Program-made: the position numbers and the translations under genes
Source: Bacillus sp. A301a_S52
GTDB taxonomy: Bacteria > Bacillota > Bacilli > Bacillales > Salisediminibacteriaceae
Direction of reading: 5' to 3'
NCBI GenBank assembly: GCA_024701455.1
Contig: JABXYP010000001.1
Coordinates: 996,001 to 1,060,000, forward strand
Length of the DNA stretch: 64,000 nucleotides
Part shown: positions 14,994 to 24,065 of the stretch, in pieces
Layout of the letters: every line of letters starts with the position of its first letter
Position numbering within the stretch: the stretch's first letter is position 1
Notes under the pieces: model-generated
Seen by the model: the letters and a program-made list of their open reading frames with translations, nothing else
Told to the model about the DNA's origin: nothing
Database searches by the model: none

Positions 14994-16307
14994 ATGGATC
15001 GTTATTTTCGTTTTGATGAGTTAGGAACGAATTACCGCCGTGAGATGATTGGCGGTCTTACAACATTTTTAGCAATGGCTTATATTTTATTTGTCAATCC
15101 ATCTATTCTTTCTGATGCAGGGATGGACGAAGGAGCCGTATACGTAGCGACAGCTCTTGCGGCAGCAATCGGTACGATCATTATGGGGGTACTAGCCCGT
15201 TACCCAATCGCTTTAGCTCCAGGGATGGGACTTAACGCCTTTTTTACGTATACCGTTGTAATAGGCATGGGTATCCCTTGGGAAACTGCATTATTAGGTG
15301 TTTTTATTTCAGGTCTTGTATTTATTCTTATTACAGTAGTTGGTGTTCGGGAAATCGTTATTAACGCCATTCCAGCAGAATTAAAATACGCTGCTGGAGC
15401 AGGGATTGGATTGTTTATTGCCTTTATCGGGTTAAAAAATGCCGGTATTGTCGTTGGATCTGAAGCCACATTAGTTGAACTAGGTCATTTAGGCGATCCG
15501 GCCACATTGTTAGCTATTTTCGGTATAGTTGTAACTGTCATATTCATTACATTAGGTATTAAAGGCGGTATTTTTTACGGGATGATTTTGACAGCAGTGG
15601 TAGGGATGATTTTTGGTACGGTACCATTGCCTAACCAAATAATAGGGTCTATTCCAAGTATTTCTCCGACGTTTGGAGCGATCTTCGCACCTTTTGGAGA
15701 AATGGCCTTTGGGGAAGTTTTCACCTTGCAATTATTTATTGTTATTTTGACATTCTTATTCGTAGACTTTTTTGATACGGCAGGAACGTTGTATGCGGTT
15801 GCCAACCAAGCAGGGTTTGTAAAGGATAATAAGCTACCACGGGCACAACGGGCGTTAATTGCGGATTCTTCGGCTACGTCTATCGGTGCTTTACTAGGAA
15901 CATCAACGACAACTGCTTACATCGAATCGTCATCAGGTATTGCAGCTGGTGCTCGTTCAGGGTTTGCTTCAGTCGTAACAGGGTTATTATTCATCGTAGC
16001 ACTCTTTTTCTCACCATTACTCGTTGTCGTCACGAACTCTGTCACAGCCCCTGCGTTAATCATTGTCGGGGTGCTTATGGCAGGCGCATTAGCAGATATT
16101 GATTGGAAAAAATTCGAAATTGCTGTGCCGTCATTCTTCACAGTGTTGGCGATGCCGTTAACTTACAGTATTGCCACAGGGATTGCTCTAGGCTTTATTA
16201 TGTATCCGGTCACGATGGTATGTAAAGGACGGGCTAAAGACGTTCACCCGATTATGTACGGATTGTTTGTCATCTTTATTTTATATTTTATTTTCCTTGG
16301 TGAATAA
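14994..16307 (+). CDS. pbuG: Guanine/hypoxanthine permease
   Basis: 437 aa from ATG 14994, with AGGAGAGG ending 7 bases upstream; an earlier in-frame start at 14937 lies in the leader. It is a ~13-helix membrane protein of the NCS2 AzgA-like branch, starting FDELGTNYRREMIGGLTTFLAMAYI in pieces and containing APGMGLNAFF, FVDFFDTAGTLYAVA and GTSTTTAYIESSSGI, the family's substrate-site segments. It imports guanine and hypoxanthine. Position after guaA and before the pur operon matches B. subtilis. Regulation is by a guanine riboswitch and possibly PurR. Confidence 0.95.
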   Translation: MDRYFRFDELGTNYRREMIGGLTTFLAMAYILFVNPSILSDAGMDEGAVYVATALAAAIGTIIMGVLARYPIALAPGMGLNAFFTYTVVIGMGIPWETALLGVFISGLVFILITVVGVREIVINAIPAELKYAAGAGIGLFIAFIGLKNAGIVVGSEATLVELGHLGDPATLLAIFGIVVTVIFITLGIKGGIFYGMILTAVVGMIFGTVPLPNQIIGSIPSISPTFGAIFAPFGEMAFGEVFTLQLFIVILTFLFVDFFDTAGTLYAVANQAGFVKDNKLPRAQRALIADSSATSIGALLGTSTTTAYIESSSGIAAGARSGFASVVTGLLFIVALFFSPLLVVVTNSVTAPALIIVGVLMAGALADIDWKKFEIAVPSFFTVLAMPLTYSIATGIALGFIMYPVTMVCKGRAKDVHPIMYGLFVIFILYFIFLGE

Positions 16308-16319
16308 TGTTTAATCATT

Positions 16320-16357
16320 CCCGCATCTCCCTAAATATGAGGAGATGCGGGTTTTTT
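16320..16357 (+). terminator. Rho-independent terminator of pbuG
   Basis: CCCGCATCTCC (16320-16330) and GGAGATGCGGG (16341-16351) form a perfect 11-bp stem with TTTTTT after it. Confidence 0.93.
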
Positions 16358-16648
16358 GGTGTTTTTAAAAGAGTATCAAGTTACACCAATGATTTTAAAT
16401 ATATATTATCAAAGGGAACAAGCCAGAACTTCAATATTAAACAGAACGTTTGGTTTAAAGATAGCAATAGCATTGAATTACTTTATATAGCTATCTTTAT
16501 AGCACTTGATTGCCTTTTAGGCAACTGGTTTTTAGTTATTAGTAAGAATTAAACTTTGGACGACATTAAACAATGTTTTACTGAAATTGATAGCTTTTGA
16601 AGGTAGTACCCTCAAGGAGAATCGTTTTAATTATGAGAATATAAAAAG

Positions 16649-16790
16649 TGACTGAAACGTAAGACGACGACTCCCGGAGGATTAAGCGCAGTCTGAAGAT
16701 CCATTTTTGCGAGGGTTAACCGAGCAAAAGTTAGCTGAAGACAAGCCCTCGGGAAAGCGTCCGTCTGTAGTAAAGGTCACGGTCATGATT
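16649..16790. repeat. Bacillaceae-type intergenic repeat
   Basis: GACTGAAACGTAAGACGACG...AAGCCCTCGGGAAAGCGTCCGTCTG forms a long imperfect palindrome, with an inner hairpin centred on GGTTAACC between TTTTGC and GCAAAA. I recognise the motif GGAAAGCGTCCGTCTG from intergenic repeats of other Bacillaceae. Only this copy is in the window. Confidence 0.5.
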
Positions 16791-16802
16791 CGAATGTTGA
16801 CA

Positions 16803-16836
16803 ACTTATTTTGAATGAAGACATTCATTCAATAAGT
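16803..16836. other. Stable hairpin in a gene-free stretch
   Basis: ACTTATTTTGAATGAA pairs with TTCATTCAATAAGT around GACA. Apart from this, the repeat at 16649-16790 and the hairpin at 16975-17001, I see nothing in 16358-17055. Confidence 0.4.
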
Positions 16837-16974
16837 AATAGCCAGCGGAAAAGCCCTGTCAGTAGGAGAAAACTCAGGTGATGTCAAAACTAACTTTGCA
16901 TAATAACAATCCTCTGGTATTTCCAAATATTTCACTTTAACATAGAAGGGCAAGAAAAAGACTAGCATGATTTA

Positions 16975-17001
16975 ATGTATGGACCCCCATGGGGCCCATA
17001 C
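16975..17001 (-). terminator. Candidate terminator of the GH5 gene
   Basis: ATGTATGG-A-CCCC and GGGG-C-CCATACAT form a near-perfect stem with loop CAT, 55 bases after the GH5 stop. There is no strong T-run on the minus strand, so this is only a candidate. Confidence 0.4.
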
Positions 17002-17055
17002 ATAAACTTTTGGCGTTTTAAATTGATCTACTTAACATCAGATTCTTGTATAGAA

Positions 17056-18753
17056 TTAATCAACTCTAATCAAATCCCATTGCTGGTGTAAATCCCCACG
17101 GTACATATTTTGCTGGATAAGGGCGCCGTCTGCTGAAGAGGAGTTAGCAACCTCCACTGCCTTATTACTGTTCACATTAAGAATACTCCAGTAACCATTG
17201 CTGAGCTTGATTAATCTAAACTGTTGGGCACTATTTTGAAAATCAGTCATTAACTGAATCGCTTCTCCATTATTACTTGTGCCATTACGTACATCCATCA
17301 CTTTGTTATCAGACGAGCTAACACTTTGTAGCCTGTAATAATTAGTATATTCACCCATGTCATCCAGGACCCATTGTTGTGCTGTAGCCCCATTATCGGC
17401 CCACTGTTGGAGCTGAAGGTGGCTAGTATTTTCTCCTCCAGGTACGTCAATCATTTTCCCCGATGCACGATTTTGTAGTTTATAGGTGGAGCCAGAATGG
17501 ACGCCATTCCATACCCCATTCCAAGGATAGAGCTGTGCGCGTTCGTAATACCAATCAAAGAGAAAACGTGCCATACCATCACGTTCCGCATCACCGTCGT
17601 ATTTTAGGCCGGCAGTCGGATCTGCAAATGAGCTTCTCGGACCAGGTTCCAGTATGAAACCATTCATATGAACAGCGATACTGACATTTCCTGCATCTGT
17701 AAAAATAGCTTTTGTATTCTTCCCGAATCCTTCATTCGTTCCATCGAATAAGCGCCAATATTCAGGGTCTCCTGGTAACCATTTATACCATGTAGTCTCC
17801 GTTATATTAATAGGGTAGTGATCTGCGCATGGTTTAATATTTGTATCCCATTGTTGTTGTAAAGTTGAGTAATCATCATTAGCACCATACCCAGGGTACC
17901 AATGAACAGCATAGCCAGTATTATTTAGTGGATCTGTCAGTGGGTTGGAAGCACATAATTGATAGTATTGATCCCAACCAAGTCCAGCAGCCCAAATAAC
18001 GTTATCTGCACCTTGGTTTCGAATTGTAGAAATAATAGAGTTTTGGAAATCTACGAGAGCATCCCAGTGAGCTTCAAAATCTGGATCTGACGGATGCCCA
18101 CCCCATTTCCCATTTGCATATGAAAGAACTGGTTCATTAACAATTTCAAACATAACATGGTCTGCACTTTTTAAGGATGGGTGTGAGGCAAGATATTCCC
18201 AAATTTCATTAAACTTATCAAGGTTTGATTGCGTTGTCGCCTTATCATCAAGAATCGTGAAATCAAGGCCGAGTGTAACATATAACCCTTTTGTCTTTGC
18301 ATATTCAACATATGGAATAATCACATTTTCAGTCACTTTTTGTAACCCTTCAAAATTGTATGTCCCGGCTGCCACATCCCCCATATCTTCTCGGTCGATG
18401 AACAACCGCACTTGATTCATATACCATCCATGATCATTTCCATATTTAGGAGATGTGTCCGTGAAAGTATCACTAATATCTTTCAAGTACTCTAAATTTG
18501 CCGCGTGCCGATTACCGCCATTTCTATCCAAATAGTAATTACTGCTTTGGTAGGTCCAATAAGAACCTGAAGGCTGATGCCAACCACTTAATACAACTGG
18601 TTGTCCATCACTGTTCACTAATTGATTGCCATCCACATGAAGCTTACTCATTGGCATATCCGTCCAAGCATATGCTTGGTTACTGCTTAGCAAAGCAGGG
18701 AACACCAACATCATCACTAACAGGATCTTGACTGCCAAACCAACTTTTCTCAT
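17056..18753 (-). CDS. Secreted GH5-family glycosidase with C-terminal ricin-type lectin domain
   Basis: 565 aa from ATG 18753, with GGGAGAGGG 6 bases upstream. The signal peptide runs to about residue 29 (SNQAYA, then WTDM). The catalytic barrel (~35-410) shows FEIVNEPVLSY (acid/base Glu ~207) and NITETTWYKW (nucleophile Glu ~319). Residues ~420-565 form a beta-trefoil with Q-x-W/F repeats ending QQW, QQF and HQQW, as in CBM13/ricin modules. The subfamily and substrate (cellulose, mannan or another beta-glycan) cannot be fixed by eye; it is unlike the short GH5_2 cellulases. A consensus cre lies upstream, implying CcpA repression by glucose. Confidence 0.85.
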   Translation of the reverse strand: MRKVGLAVKILLVMMLVFPALLSSNQAYAWTDMPMSKLHVDGNQLVNSDGQPVVLSGWHQPSGSYWTYQSSNYYLDRNGGNRHAANLEYLKDISDTFTDTSPKYGNDHGWYMNQVRLFIDREDMGDVAAGTYNFEGLQKVTENVIIPYVEYAKTKGLYVTLGLDFTILDDKATTQSNLDKFNEIWEYLASHPSLKSADHVMFEIVNEPVLSYANGKWGGHPSDPDFEAHWDALVDFQNSIISTIRNQGADNVIWAAGLGWDQYYQLCASNPLTDPLNNTGYAVHWYPGYGANDDYSTLQQQWDTNIKPCADHYPINITETTWYKWLPGDPEYWRLFDGTNEGFGKNTKAIFTDAGNVSIAVHMNGFILEPGPRSSFADPTAGLKYDGDAERDGMARFLFDWYYERAQLYPWNGVWNGVHSGSTYKLQNRASGKMIDVPGGENTSHLQLQQWADNGATAQQWVLDDMGEYTNYYRLQSVSSSDNKVMDVRNGTSNNGEAIQLMTDFQNSAQQFRLIKLSNGYWSILNVNSNKAVEVANSSSADGALIQQNMYRGDLHQQWDLIRVD

Positions 18754-18850
18754 ACTAAACCCTCTCCCTTTTTTGGATTCTATGTTTAATTCATGTAAGT
18801 ACAATAAGTGGTATTTTTGAGCCTTGCTTTCTTTTTTATGCTATTTCATA

Positions 18851-18864
18851 TGAAAGCGATTACA
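18851..18864. promoter_or_regulatory. Catabolite-responsive element (cre) for the GH5 gene
   Basis: TGAAAGCGATTACA matches TGWAANCGNTNWCA at every position. It lies ~98 bases upstream of the GH5 start codon, consistent with CcpA control of a secreted polysaccharide hydrolase. Confidence 0.8.
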
Positions 18865-19408
18865 TCATTGAAGAGCAATGGAAGAAGTCCCATCTGAAGG
18901 TATCTATGTAGTTGTCTAAACAAAAAGTAATTTTGAAAATCTAGTAAATTATTTATATCCCCAGAAAATCAATTAAACTATGGTTCGCCTATAAAGCGAT
19001 TTTGAAGAGGATATTGTTAAAAAGTAAACCAAACCTGGTCACCTGCATATGTGGGCCTAATTTTGACAAAAAGGCAAGAGAAGAGCCACCATTAGCCATC
19101 TTTGTTTGTTTTTTTTGATATAATATAAATTATTATAACCTAAGGAAGAGATGATTTTATATTTTTTCTCAAAAAAAGAAAAAAGACCCAATTATTTTTT
19201 AAATAAATAGGGAAAAATTAAAGTCAGCTTGTATGGATAATTACGTGTAAGGCTCAAGAAATCTAGTGATGAGGGTTTATGCTAGAAGATGATACTAATT
19301 TCTTTAAAAAAAGTAACCTTTATTATGAGTGAAAAGGAAGCAAGCCCAAAGTGTTATCATTTACAATAACCGCTATCAGAGGCTATTTAAAAGGAGTGAA
19401 ACTGTAGT
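18865..19408. other. Gap between the GH5 gene and yebG
   Basis: Very AT-rich. A TATAAT at 19119-19124 may be a -10 for yebG but no good -35 is at the right distance. An 18-codon frame starts at the ATG near 19152; nothing supports it as a gene. Confidence 0.3.
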
Positions 19409-19606
19409 TTGGCTGAGAAAAAAAAGAAATTTTACGTTGAAGAAAATGAAACGATTAATGACTGTTTAAAGAGAATGAATGTTGAAGGGTATATGCCAGT
19501 TCGCCGTATGGAAGAGCCAGTATTGAAAGAAGTAAAGCATGGGGGAAAAACGGATGTGGAAGTGTCCCATCAAAGGATTGTATTTGAAGGCAAATTAATG
19601 GACTAA
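19409..19606 (+). CDS. yebG: NETI-motif small protein
   Basis: 65 aa. The sequence KFYVEENETINDCLKRM contains the NETI motif that names the family, and the length equals that of B. subtilis YebG. The start is TTG at 19409, with AAGGAG 12 bases upstream, somewhat far. In B. subtilis yebG lies between pbuG and purE, as here. It is lysine-rich at the N-terminus with no membrane segment. Function unknown. Confidence 0.88.
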   Translation: MAEKKKKFYVEENETINDCLKRMNVEGYMPVRRMEEPVLKEVKHGGKTDVEVSHQRIVFEGKLMD

Positions 19607-19689
19607 TTGGAAACCATGTGCGAATCACATAAGATTATAGGTGCCTTGAATGTGTCTCTCAAGTGTAAAACAAATAGTAGCTACAGTGA

Positions 19690-19726
19690 AAAGCCTCTCG
19701 GTTGCTTAAGCAATTGAGAGGCTTTG
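19690..19726. terminator. Palindromic terminator between yebG and the ABC permease gene
   Basis: AAAGCCTCTC and GAGAGGCTTT enclose TTGCTTAAGCAA, itself a palindrome. T-runs are short on both sides, so it may serve both convergent genes weakly. Confidence 0.6.
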
Positions 19727-19756
19727 TGGCATAAAATTTAGGTATTCATAAGGAGA

Positions 19757-20965
19757 TTACACTAACAATTCTTTTATTAAAAAGAAATAAGCAAAGGTAA
19801 CCGTTACTAAAGCGACCAAGAGGCCAAGCAAAGGAGAAAATGCTGCCCAGCCAGTCATAAAGCCGATAGAAAAGACTGATGGCAGGCTCATCCAAGCGAT
19901 TGCACGTTTGATGGCTAGGTCTGTGTCAGTGTTTTTTTCAAACCGGTATAATTTAAAAAATGTATGGGTAGTTAAATCAGTCCAGCTTGAACGGACAAAA
20001 TGGATAAGAGAGAATGTACATATAGGTAATAATAACCATTTGATCCAAAACGGAGCTAATGCAGCTGCAAACATAAAGACAATGGTTAATTGGATGGCTG
20101 TAAATAACTTCGATTTGTTTCGCAACATAAACTTAATCGTAGTTTCACCCATTACATGACTTGGTGTACGAGCTGAATAAATCGCGTCTGAATCCGGGAA
20201 TAAAATGCGTGGCTTTTTGTGACTTTTAAACCGCTTTGGCATTTTATAACCTTGCACAGCAATAAAGATAGCAGATAGTTTTAATTTTTCACCTTGCTCT
20301 CTTACACAATCATCAAAAAAGTGCCACGTGGCATTTAATCGCCATTTTACAAGAGCATAGAGGCTCATGATAAGAATGAGAACAATAACGAATCTTATGA
20401 CTGAACTAGAAAATAAAGCGCCATTAAATATAGCTAAACTGATGATCGTCAGGAGCATATTAACGAAAAACAACGTCCAACCGCTATATGTTAAAGACAC
20501 CCATTGTTTTGCAAGGTGGTAGATCATACGAAATACAGTGACAAAGAGAAGAAACGTGGCGATACGGTCATATGACACATCATCATAAATAAGCCATATA
20601 GGTAAAAAGACACCCGCAATAACTAAAATGGTCAGTGTGTTTCCAATAAAAGAATAAATGATACCTCCCTTCATAATAGCCCGGAGGTATGAAGGGTGTT
20701 GACGTAAAAAAAGCACATCTGCGTCCCGGATAAATAATCGTGTTGTTCCTTTTAAACTAACTATAAAGAAAATAAACCACGTAAACGTGAGTGGATAATG
20801 ATTTGGCCAATCAGCTACACCAGTCCATAAAGCGTAGTACTGATAGCCGAATACAATAAGAGCAGGAATGAGAATATAGAGCCAAATGACCCAATCTACT
20901 GCTGATTTCCATACAGAATAATGATAGGACCACTCACTTTTTAATCGCCTTATCATAATATTCAT
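19757..20965 (-). CDS. EcsB-like ABC transporter permease
   Basis: 402 aa with about eight hydrophobic segments in two clusters (~25-195 and ~285-400). The N-terminus RRLKSEWSYHYSVWKSAVDWVIWLY and the segment RLFIRDADVLFLRQHP, in parts, fit the EcsB family. It overlaps the ATPase gene by 4 bases (ATGA) and is its membrane partner. In B. subtilis EcsAB affects protease secretion and regulated intramembrane proteolysis; whether this is the ecs pair or a paralogue cannot be told here. The location, between yebG and purE, is unlike B. subtilis ecsAB. Confidence 0.75.
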   Translation of the reverse strand: MNIMIRRLKSEWSYHYSVWKSAVDWVIWLYILIPALIVFGYQYYALWTGVADWPNHYPLTFTWFIFFIVSLKGTTRLFIRDADVLFLRQHPSYLRAIMKGGIIYSFIGNTLTILVIAGVFLPIWLIYDDVSYDRIATFLLFVTVFRMIYHLAKQWVSLTYSGWTLFFVNMLLTIISLAIFNGALFSSSVIRFVIVLILIMSLYALVKWRLNATWHFFDDCVREQGEKLKLSAIFIAVQGYKMPKRFKSHKKPRILFPDSDAIYSARTPSHVMGETTIKFMLRNKSKLFTAIQLTIVFMFAAALAPFWIKWLLLPICTFSLIHFVRSSWTDLTTHTFFKLYRFEKNTDTDLAIKRAIAWMSLPSVFSIGFMTGWAAFSPLLGLLVALVTVTFAYFFLIKELLV

Positions 20966-21666
20966 GACGTTATCTCCATCAATTCATAGAAGCAGTCTAA
21001 CAGTGAACCTTCCACACCACTTTGCTTACGAACATCTTCGAGTGTGCCATGTGAGATCATTTTCCCATGATTAATAAGGAGAAATCGGTCACAAATGCGT
21101 TCGGCTGTATCAAGGACATGGGTGGACATTAGAATGGCAGCCCCCCGTTTACGCTCCTTCTCAAAGATCATTAATAAATCTTTTATCGCCTTAGGATCAA
21201 GCCCGATAAAAGGCTCATCAACGATATATAATTCAGGCTTAATTAAAATAGCAATGATAATCATGAGTTTTTGCTGCATACCTTTAGAAAATGATGTAGG
21301 GAAGTGATGTTTATTTTCTTTAAGGCGAAAAAGTGTGAGTAGTTCTTCTGCTTGTTGATAATAATCGCTATCCTCAATGCCGTTTATTGCTTTCGCCAGT
21401 TCAATGTGTTCCCACAGTGTCAATTCCTCATAATAGACAGGGTGTTCAGGAATATAAGCATAACGGTGCTTTTCAGGTCGAGAAACGGAACCTATGACAT
21501 GAGGGAGCAGATCGAGAATTGACTTAATGATGGTACTTTTCCCAGCACCATTTGGTCCGATAAGCCCGACGAGTTCACCAGCGTTAACGTTAAAATGGAT
21601 GTCGTGAATAATGACGTTATGCTGGCTATAGCCTGCTTTTTTGATTTCCACATTTAGTGCTTCCAT
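20962..21666 (-). CDS. EcsA-like ABC transporter ATPase
   Basis: 234 aa; AAAGGTGAT precedes the ATG. It has Walker A GPNGAGKST, a Q-loop region ending YIPEHPVYYEEL, signature FSKGMQQKL instead of LSGGQ, Walker B LYIVDEPFIGLD and H-loop STHVLD. The FSKGMQQK signature is shared with EcsA. First gene of the two-gene unit, it drives the membrane protein encoded downstream. Transport direction and substrate are unknown. Confidence 0.88.
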   Translation of the reverse strand: MEALNVEIKKAGYSQHNVIIHDIHFNVNAGELVGLIGPNGAGKSTIIKSILDLLPHVIGSVSRPEKHRYAYIPEHPVYYEELTLWEHIELAKAINGIEDSDYYQQAEELLTLFRLKENKHHFPTSFSKGMQQKLMIIIAILIKPELYIVDEPFIGLDPKAIKDLLMIFEKERKRGAAILMSTHVLDTAERICDRFLLINHGKMISHGTLEDVRKQSGVEGSLLDCFYELMEITS

Positions 21667-21753
21667 TATGCATCACCTTTATTTGTTAGATAAGTGTGTT
21701 ACGAACGTCATTTAATAGAAGTTTCATTTTTATTGTACAACTAAGTGTAGCCT

Positions 21754-21868
21754 ATCCAAGATCGAAAAGTTAAGGTGGGGGATAAACTGTCCCTAAAGGT
21801 CCGATAAGCTAAACTAACAATCAGCGGGGATGAAGGGAAACTCCCACTGATTGAAGGTTAGCTTTATG
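21754..21868 (+). repeat. Dispersed structured element, partial copy C
   Basis: It starts GATCGAAAAGTTAAGGTGGG, like the partial copy at 35352, and retains the second hairpin AATCAGCGGGG...TCCCACTGATT and the tail GAAGGTTAGCTTTAT. The first helix is lost or rearranged. Confidence 0.6.
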
Positions 21869-22032
21869 TCTCATTCACCCAGAGATGATGTAACCAGTTA
21901 ACATTGAAATCAGAGAGAAGGTAGTTTAATTTTAAAAGCAGCGTGACTTGCCATTAAGAGTTTTATGAGGAATAAGAGCATATCAAGCGATTTCCACATA
22001 TGTCTTCCTTAGAAAAACACGATATCTTAATA

Positions 22033-22076
22033 AATTCCGAACATTAAACGTTTAATGAGTTAAAATGTTCGAAAAT
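22033..22076. promoter_or_regulatory. PurBox pair (PurR operator) of the purine operon
   Basis: AATTCCGAACATT (22033-22045) and AATGTTCGAAAAT (22064-22076) are inverted copies of the PurBox AWWWCCGAACWWT, immediately upstream of the -35. B. subtilis PurR binds such paired boxes and is released by PRPP. Confidence 0.85.
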
Positions 22077-22078
22077 AG

Positions 22079-22108
22079 TTGACGTTACTAGGGCTGAATT
22101 GTTATGAT
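22079..22108 (+). promoter_or_regulatory. Sigma-A promoter of the purine operon
   Basis: TTGACG (22079-22084), an 18-base spacer and TATGAT (22103-22108), just downstream of the PurBoxes and ~25 bases before the aptamer. Confidence 0.8.
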
Positions 22109-22130
22109 ATAAGTGCAAATTAATGACGTT

Positions 22131-22200
22131 ACCTCATATAAAGTCGGGGATATGGCCCGAAAGTTTCTACCTGTTGACCATAAATCAATAGACTATGAGG
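22131..22200 (+). promoter_or_regulatory. Guanine riboswitch aptamer of the purine operon
   Basis: P1 CCTCATA/TATGAGG is perfect. The core GATATGGCCCGAAAGTTTCT and the loop ATAAATCAATAGACTATGAG are canonical. The discriminator C in GACTATG predicts guanine/hypoxanthine. Confidence 0.95.
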
Positions 22201-22278
22201 GAAATGGACACATATGTACACGATGAGAGGACAATTGATTGCCCTCTGCCTTTTATTTGTGCGATCATCTGACAATGT

Positions 22279-22326
22279 ACGTGTCTTATTGTCCCTCTAT
22301 TAAGGATGATAAGGCACGTTTTTTCT
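22279..22326 (+). terminator. Riboswitch-controlled terminator of the purine operon
   Basis: The arm at 22279-22294 pairs with 22304-22319 (two or three wobbles) and is followed by TTTTTT. This is the OFF-state terminator ~100 bases before purE. Confidence 0.88.
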
Positions 22327-22428
22327 ATTTATTAAGCACTATTAGTCTCATAAATAGTGAGTCAGAGTCTCACGAACCTATACACGTTATCTAATCTTAT
22401 AATAGAAGCAATGTCAAGGAGGATAATC

Positions 22429-22914
22429 ATGTCATTAAAAGTAGGCGTCATCATGGGGTCCACATCAGACTGGGAAACAATGAAACACACAGCTGATACA
22501 TTAAAGGAGTTGGGAGTTCCCTTTGAAACAAAAGTCGTCTCGGCACATCGTACTCCCGATTTAATGTTCGATTATGCAGAAACAGCGAGAGGGCGAGGAT
22601 TGCATGTGATCATTGCAGGTGCAGGTGGGGCAGCTCATCTTCCTGGTATGGTAGCAGCAAAAACAACGCTTCCGGTTATCGGAGTACCCGTCCAATCGAA
22701 AGCATTAGACGGCATGGATTCGTTATTATCTATCGTGCAAATGCCTGCCGGCGTCCCTGTTGCCACAGTTGCCATTGGGAAAGCAGGTGCGATCAATGCA
22801 GCACTCCTCGCCGCGCAACAACTCTCAGTTCATGAACCAGTGATAGCGGAGCGTCTAAAAGCCCGACGTGATAAAAAACGGGAAGAGATTATGCAAGAAG
22901 GAGAGTTGACATGA
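22429..22914 (+). CDS. purE: N5-carboxyaminoimidazole ribonucleotide mutase
   Basis: 161 aa from ATG 22429 with AAGGAGG 6 bases upstream. Class I PurE motifs are GSTSDW, SAHRTP and [12 protein letters not shown]. It moves the carboxyl group of N5-CAIR to C4, giving CAIR. First gene of the 12-gene purine operon; it overlaps purK by 4 bases. Confidence 0.97.
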   Translation: MSLKVGVIMGSTSDWETMKHTADTLKELGVPFETKVVSAHRTPDLMFDYAETARGRGLHVIIAGAGGAAHLPGMVAAKTTLPVIGVPVQSKALDGMDSLLSIVQMPAGVPVATVAIGKAGAINAALLAAQQLSVHEPVIAERLKARRDKKREEIMQEGELT

Positions 22915-24053
22915 TGAGCGAATGGATGGCACCAGGAAAAACAATCGGTATTCTGGGCGGTGGCCAGCTTGGTCGAATGATGGCCTTGTCAGCGAAAGAG
23001 ATGGGGTATAGGGTTGCAGTGTTGGAGCCAACTCCCGATTCCCCATGTGGTCAAGTAGCAGACCATCAAGTGAACACAGCCTATAACGATTTAAAAGGTG
23101 CAGAAAAATTGGCGCAGTTATGCGACGTTCTGACGTATGAATTTGAAAATATTGATTCAGAAACGGCCACATGGTTAGAACAACAAATGTATTTGCCACA
23201 AGGCAGTGACTTGCTTGCCATTACGCAAGATCGTAGCCATGAAAAGCAGGCGATCCGCTCTTTTCATGTCCCTGTCGCCCCTTACCAGGAGGTGGTCACA
23301 GCTAACGATTTGCAGAAGGCTGTAGAACTGTTAGGATTACCAGCTGTATTGAAGACGACGCGCGGTGGTTACGATGGCAAAGGCCAATATGTCATAAAGA
23401 CGATAGAAGAATTACCACATGCATGGAATGACTTAAAAGGAAAAGGGCCGTTCGTGTTAGAAGCGTGGATTCCTTTTCAAAAAGAGATATCCGTTATCGT
23501 AACCCGCAATGCGAAGGGGGAAACAGCTACTTTTCCAGTAGCTGAGAATCGTCACGTCAATAATATTCTTCACCAATCGATCGTGCCGGCAAGAATATCA
23601 ACTCTCGTGCATGATAAAGCAGTCAAACTAGCGACACATCTGGCAGAATCATTTAATCTTATCGGCACGTTAGCGGTAGAAATGTTCGTCACTGCTGACG
23701 ACGATATTTATGTAAACGAATTGGCCCCACGTCCTCATAACTCCGGACATTACACGATGAACGCCTGTGAGACATCGCAATTTGCTCAGCACATTCGAGC
23801 GGTGTGCGGTTGGTCGCTTGGAAGAACCGATTTACTTAAACCCGCTGTCATGGTTAACATATTAGGTGAGCATATGTCAGAAGTCTTGGCTAATTTAGAT
23901 AAACTGCCGCAAGGTCACCTACATCTTTATGGAAAGGCAGAAGCCCGTACAGGTCGTAAAATGGGGCATATCACTTTTTTAACAGATGATGTAGAAGCGA
24001 CTCTCAAAGCAATTCATGACACGAATATTTGGAAAAAAGACCACAAACATTAG
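22911..24053 (+). CDS. purK: 5-(carboxyamino)imidazole ribonucleotide synthase
   Basis: 380 aa. The N-terminal [12 protein letters not shown] is the PurK nucleotide-fold start, followed by an ATP-grasp domain with [14 protein letters not shown] and the metal-binding [15 protein letters not shown]. It carboxylates AIR with ATP and bicarbonate, feeding PurE. The ATG at 22911 overlaps the purE stop and has AAGGAG 7 bases upstream. Confidence 0.97.
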   Translation: MMSEWMAPGKTIGILGGGQLGRMMALSAKEMGYRVAVLEPTPDSPCGQVADHQVNTAYNDLKGAEKLAQLCDVLTYEFENIDSETATWLEQQMYLPQGSDLLAITQDRSHEKQAIRSFHVPVAPYQEVVTANDLQKAVELLGLPAVLKTTRGGYDGKGQYVIKTIEELPHAWNDLKGKGPFVLEAWIPFQKEISVIVTRNAKGETATFPVAENRHVNNILHQSIVPARISTLVHDKAVKLATHLAESFNLIGTLAVEMFVTADDDIYVNELAPRPHNSGHYTMNACETSQFAQHIRAVCGWSLGRTDLLKPAVMVNILGEHMSEVLANLDKLPQGHLHLYGKAEARTGRKMGHITFLTDDVEATLKAIHDTNIWKKDHKH

Positions 24054-24065
24054 GAGGCACAACAC

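Noticed and set aside
16307..16552. 81-codon frame after pbuG
   Set aside because: It begins inside the pbuG stop region and reads through the pbuG terminator; no ribosome site and no recognisable protein.
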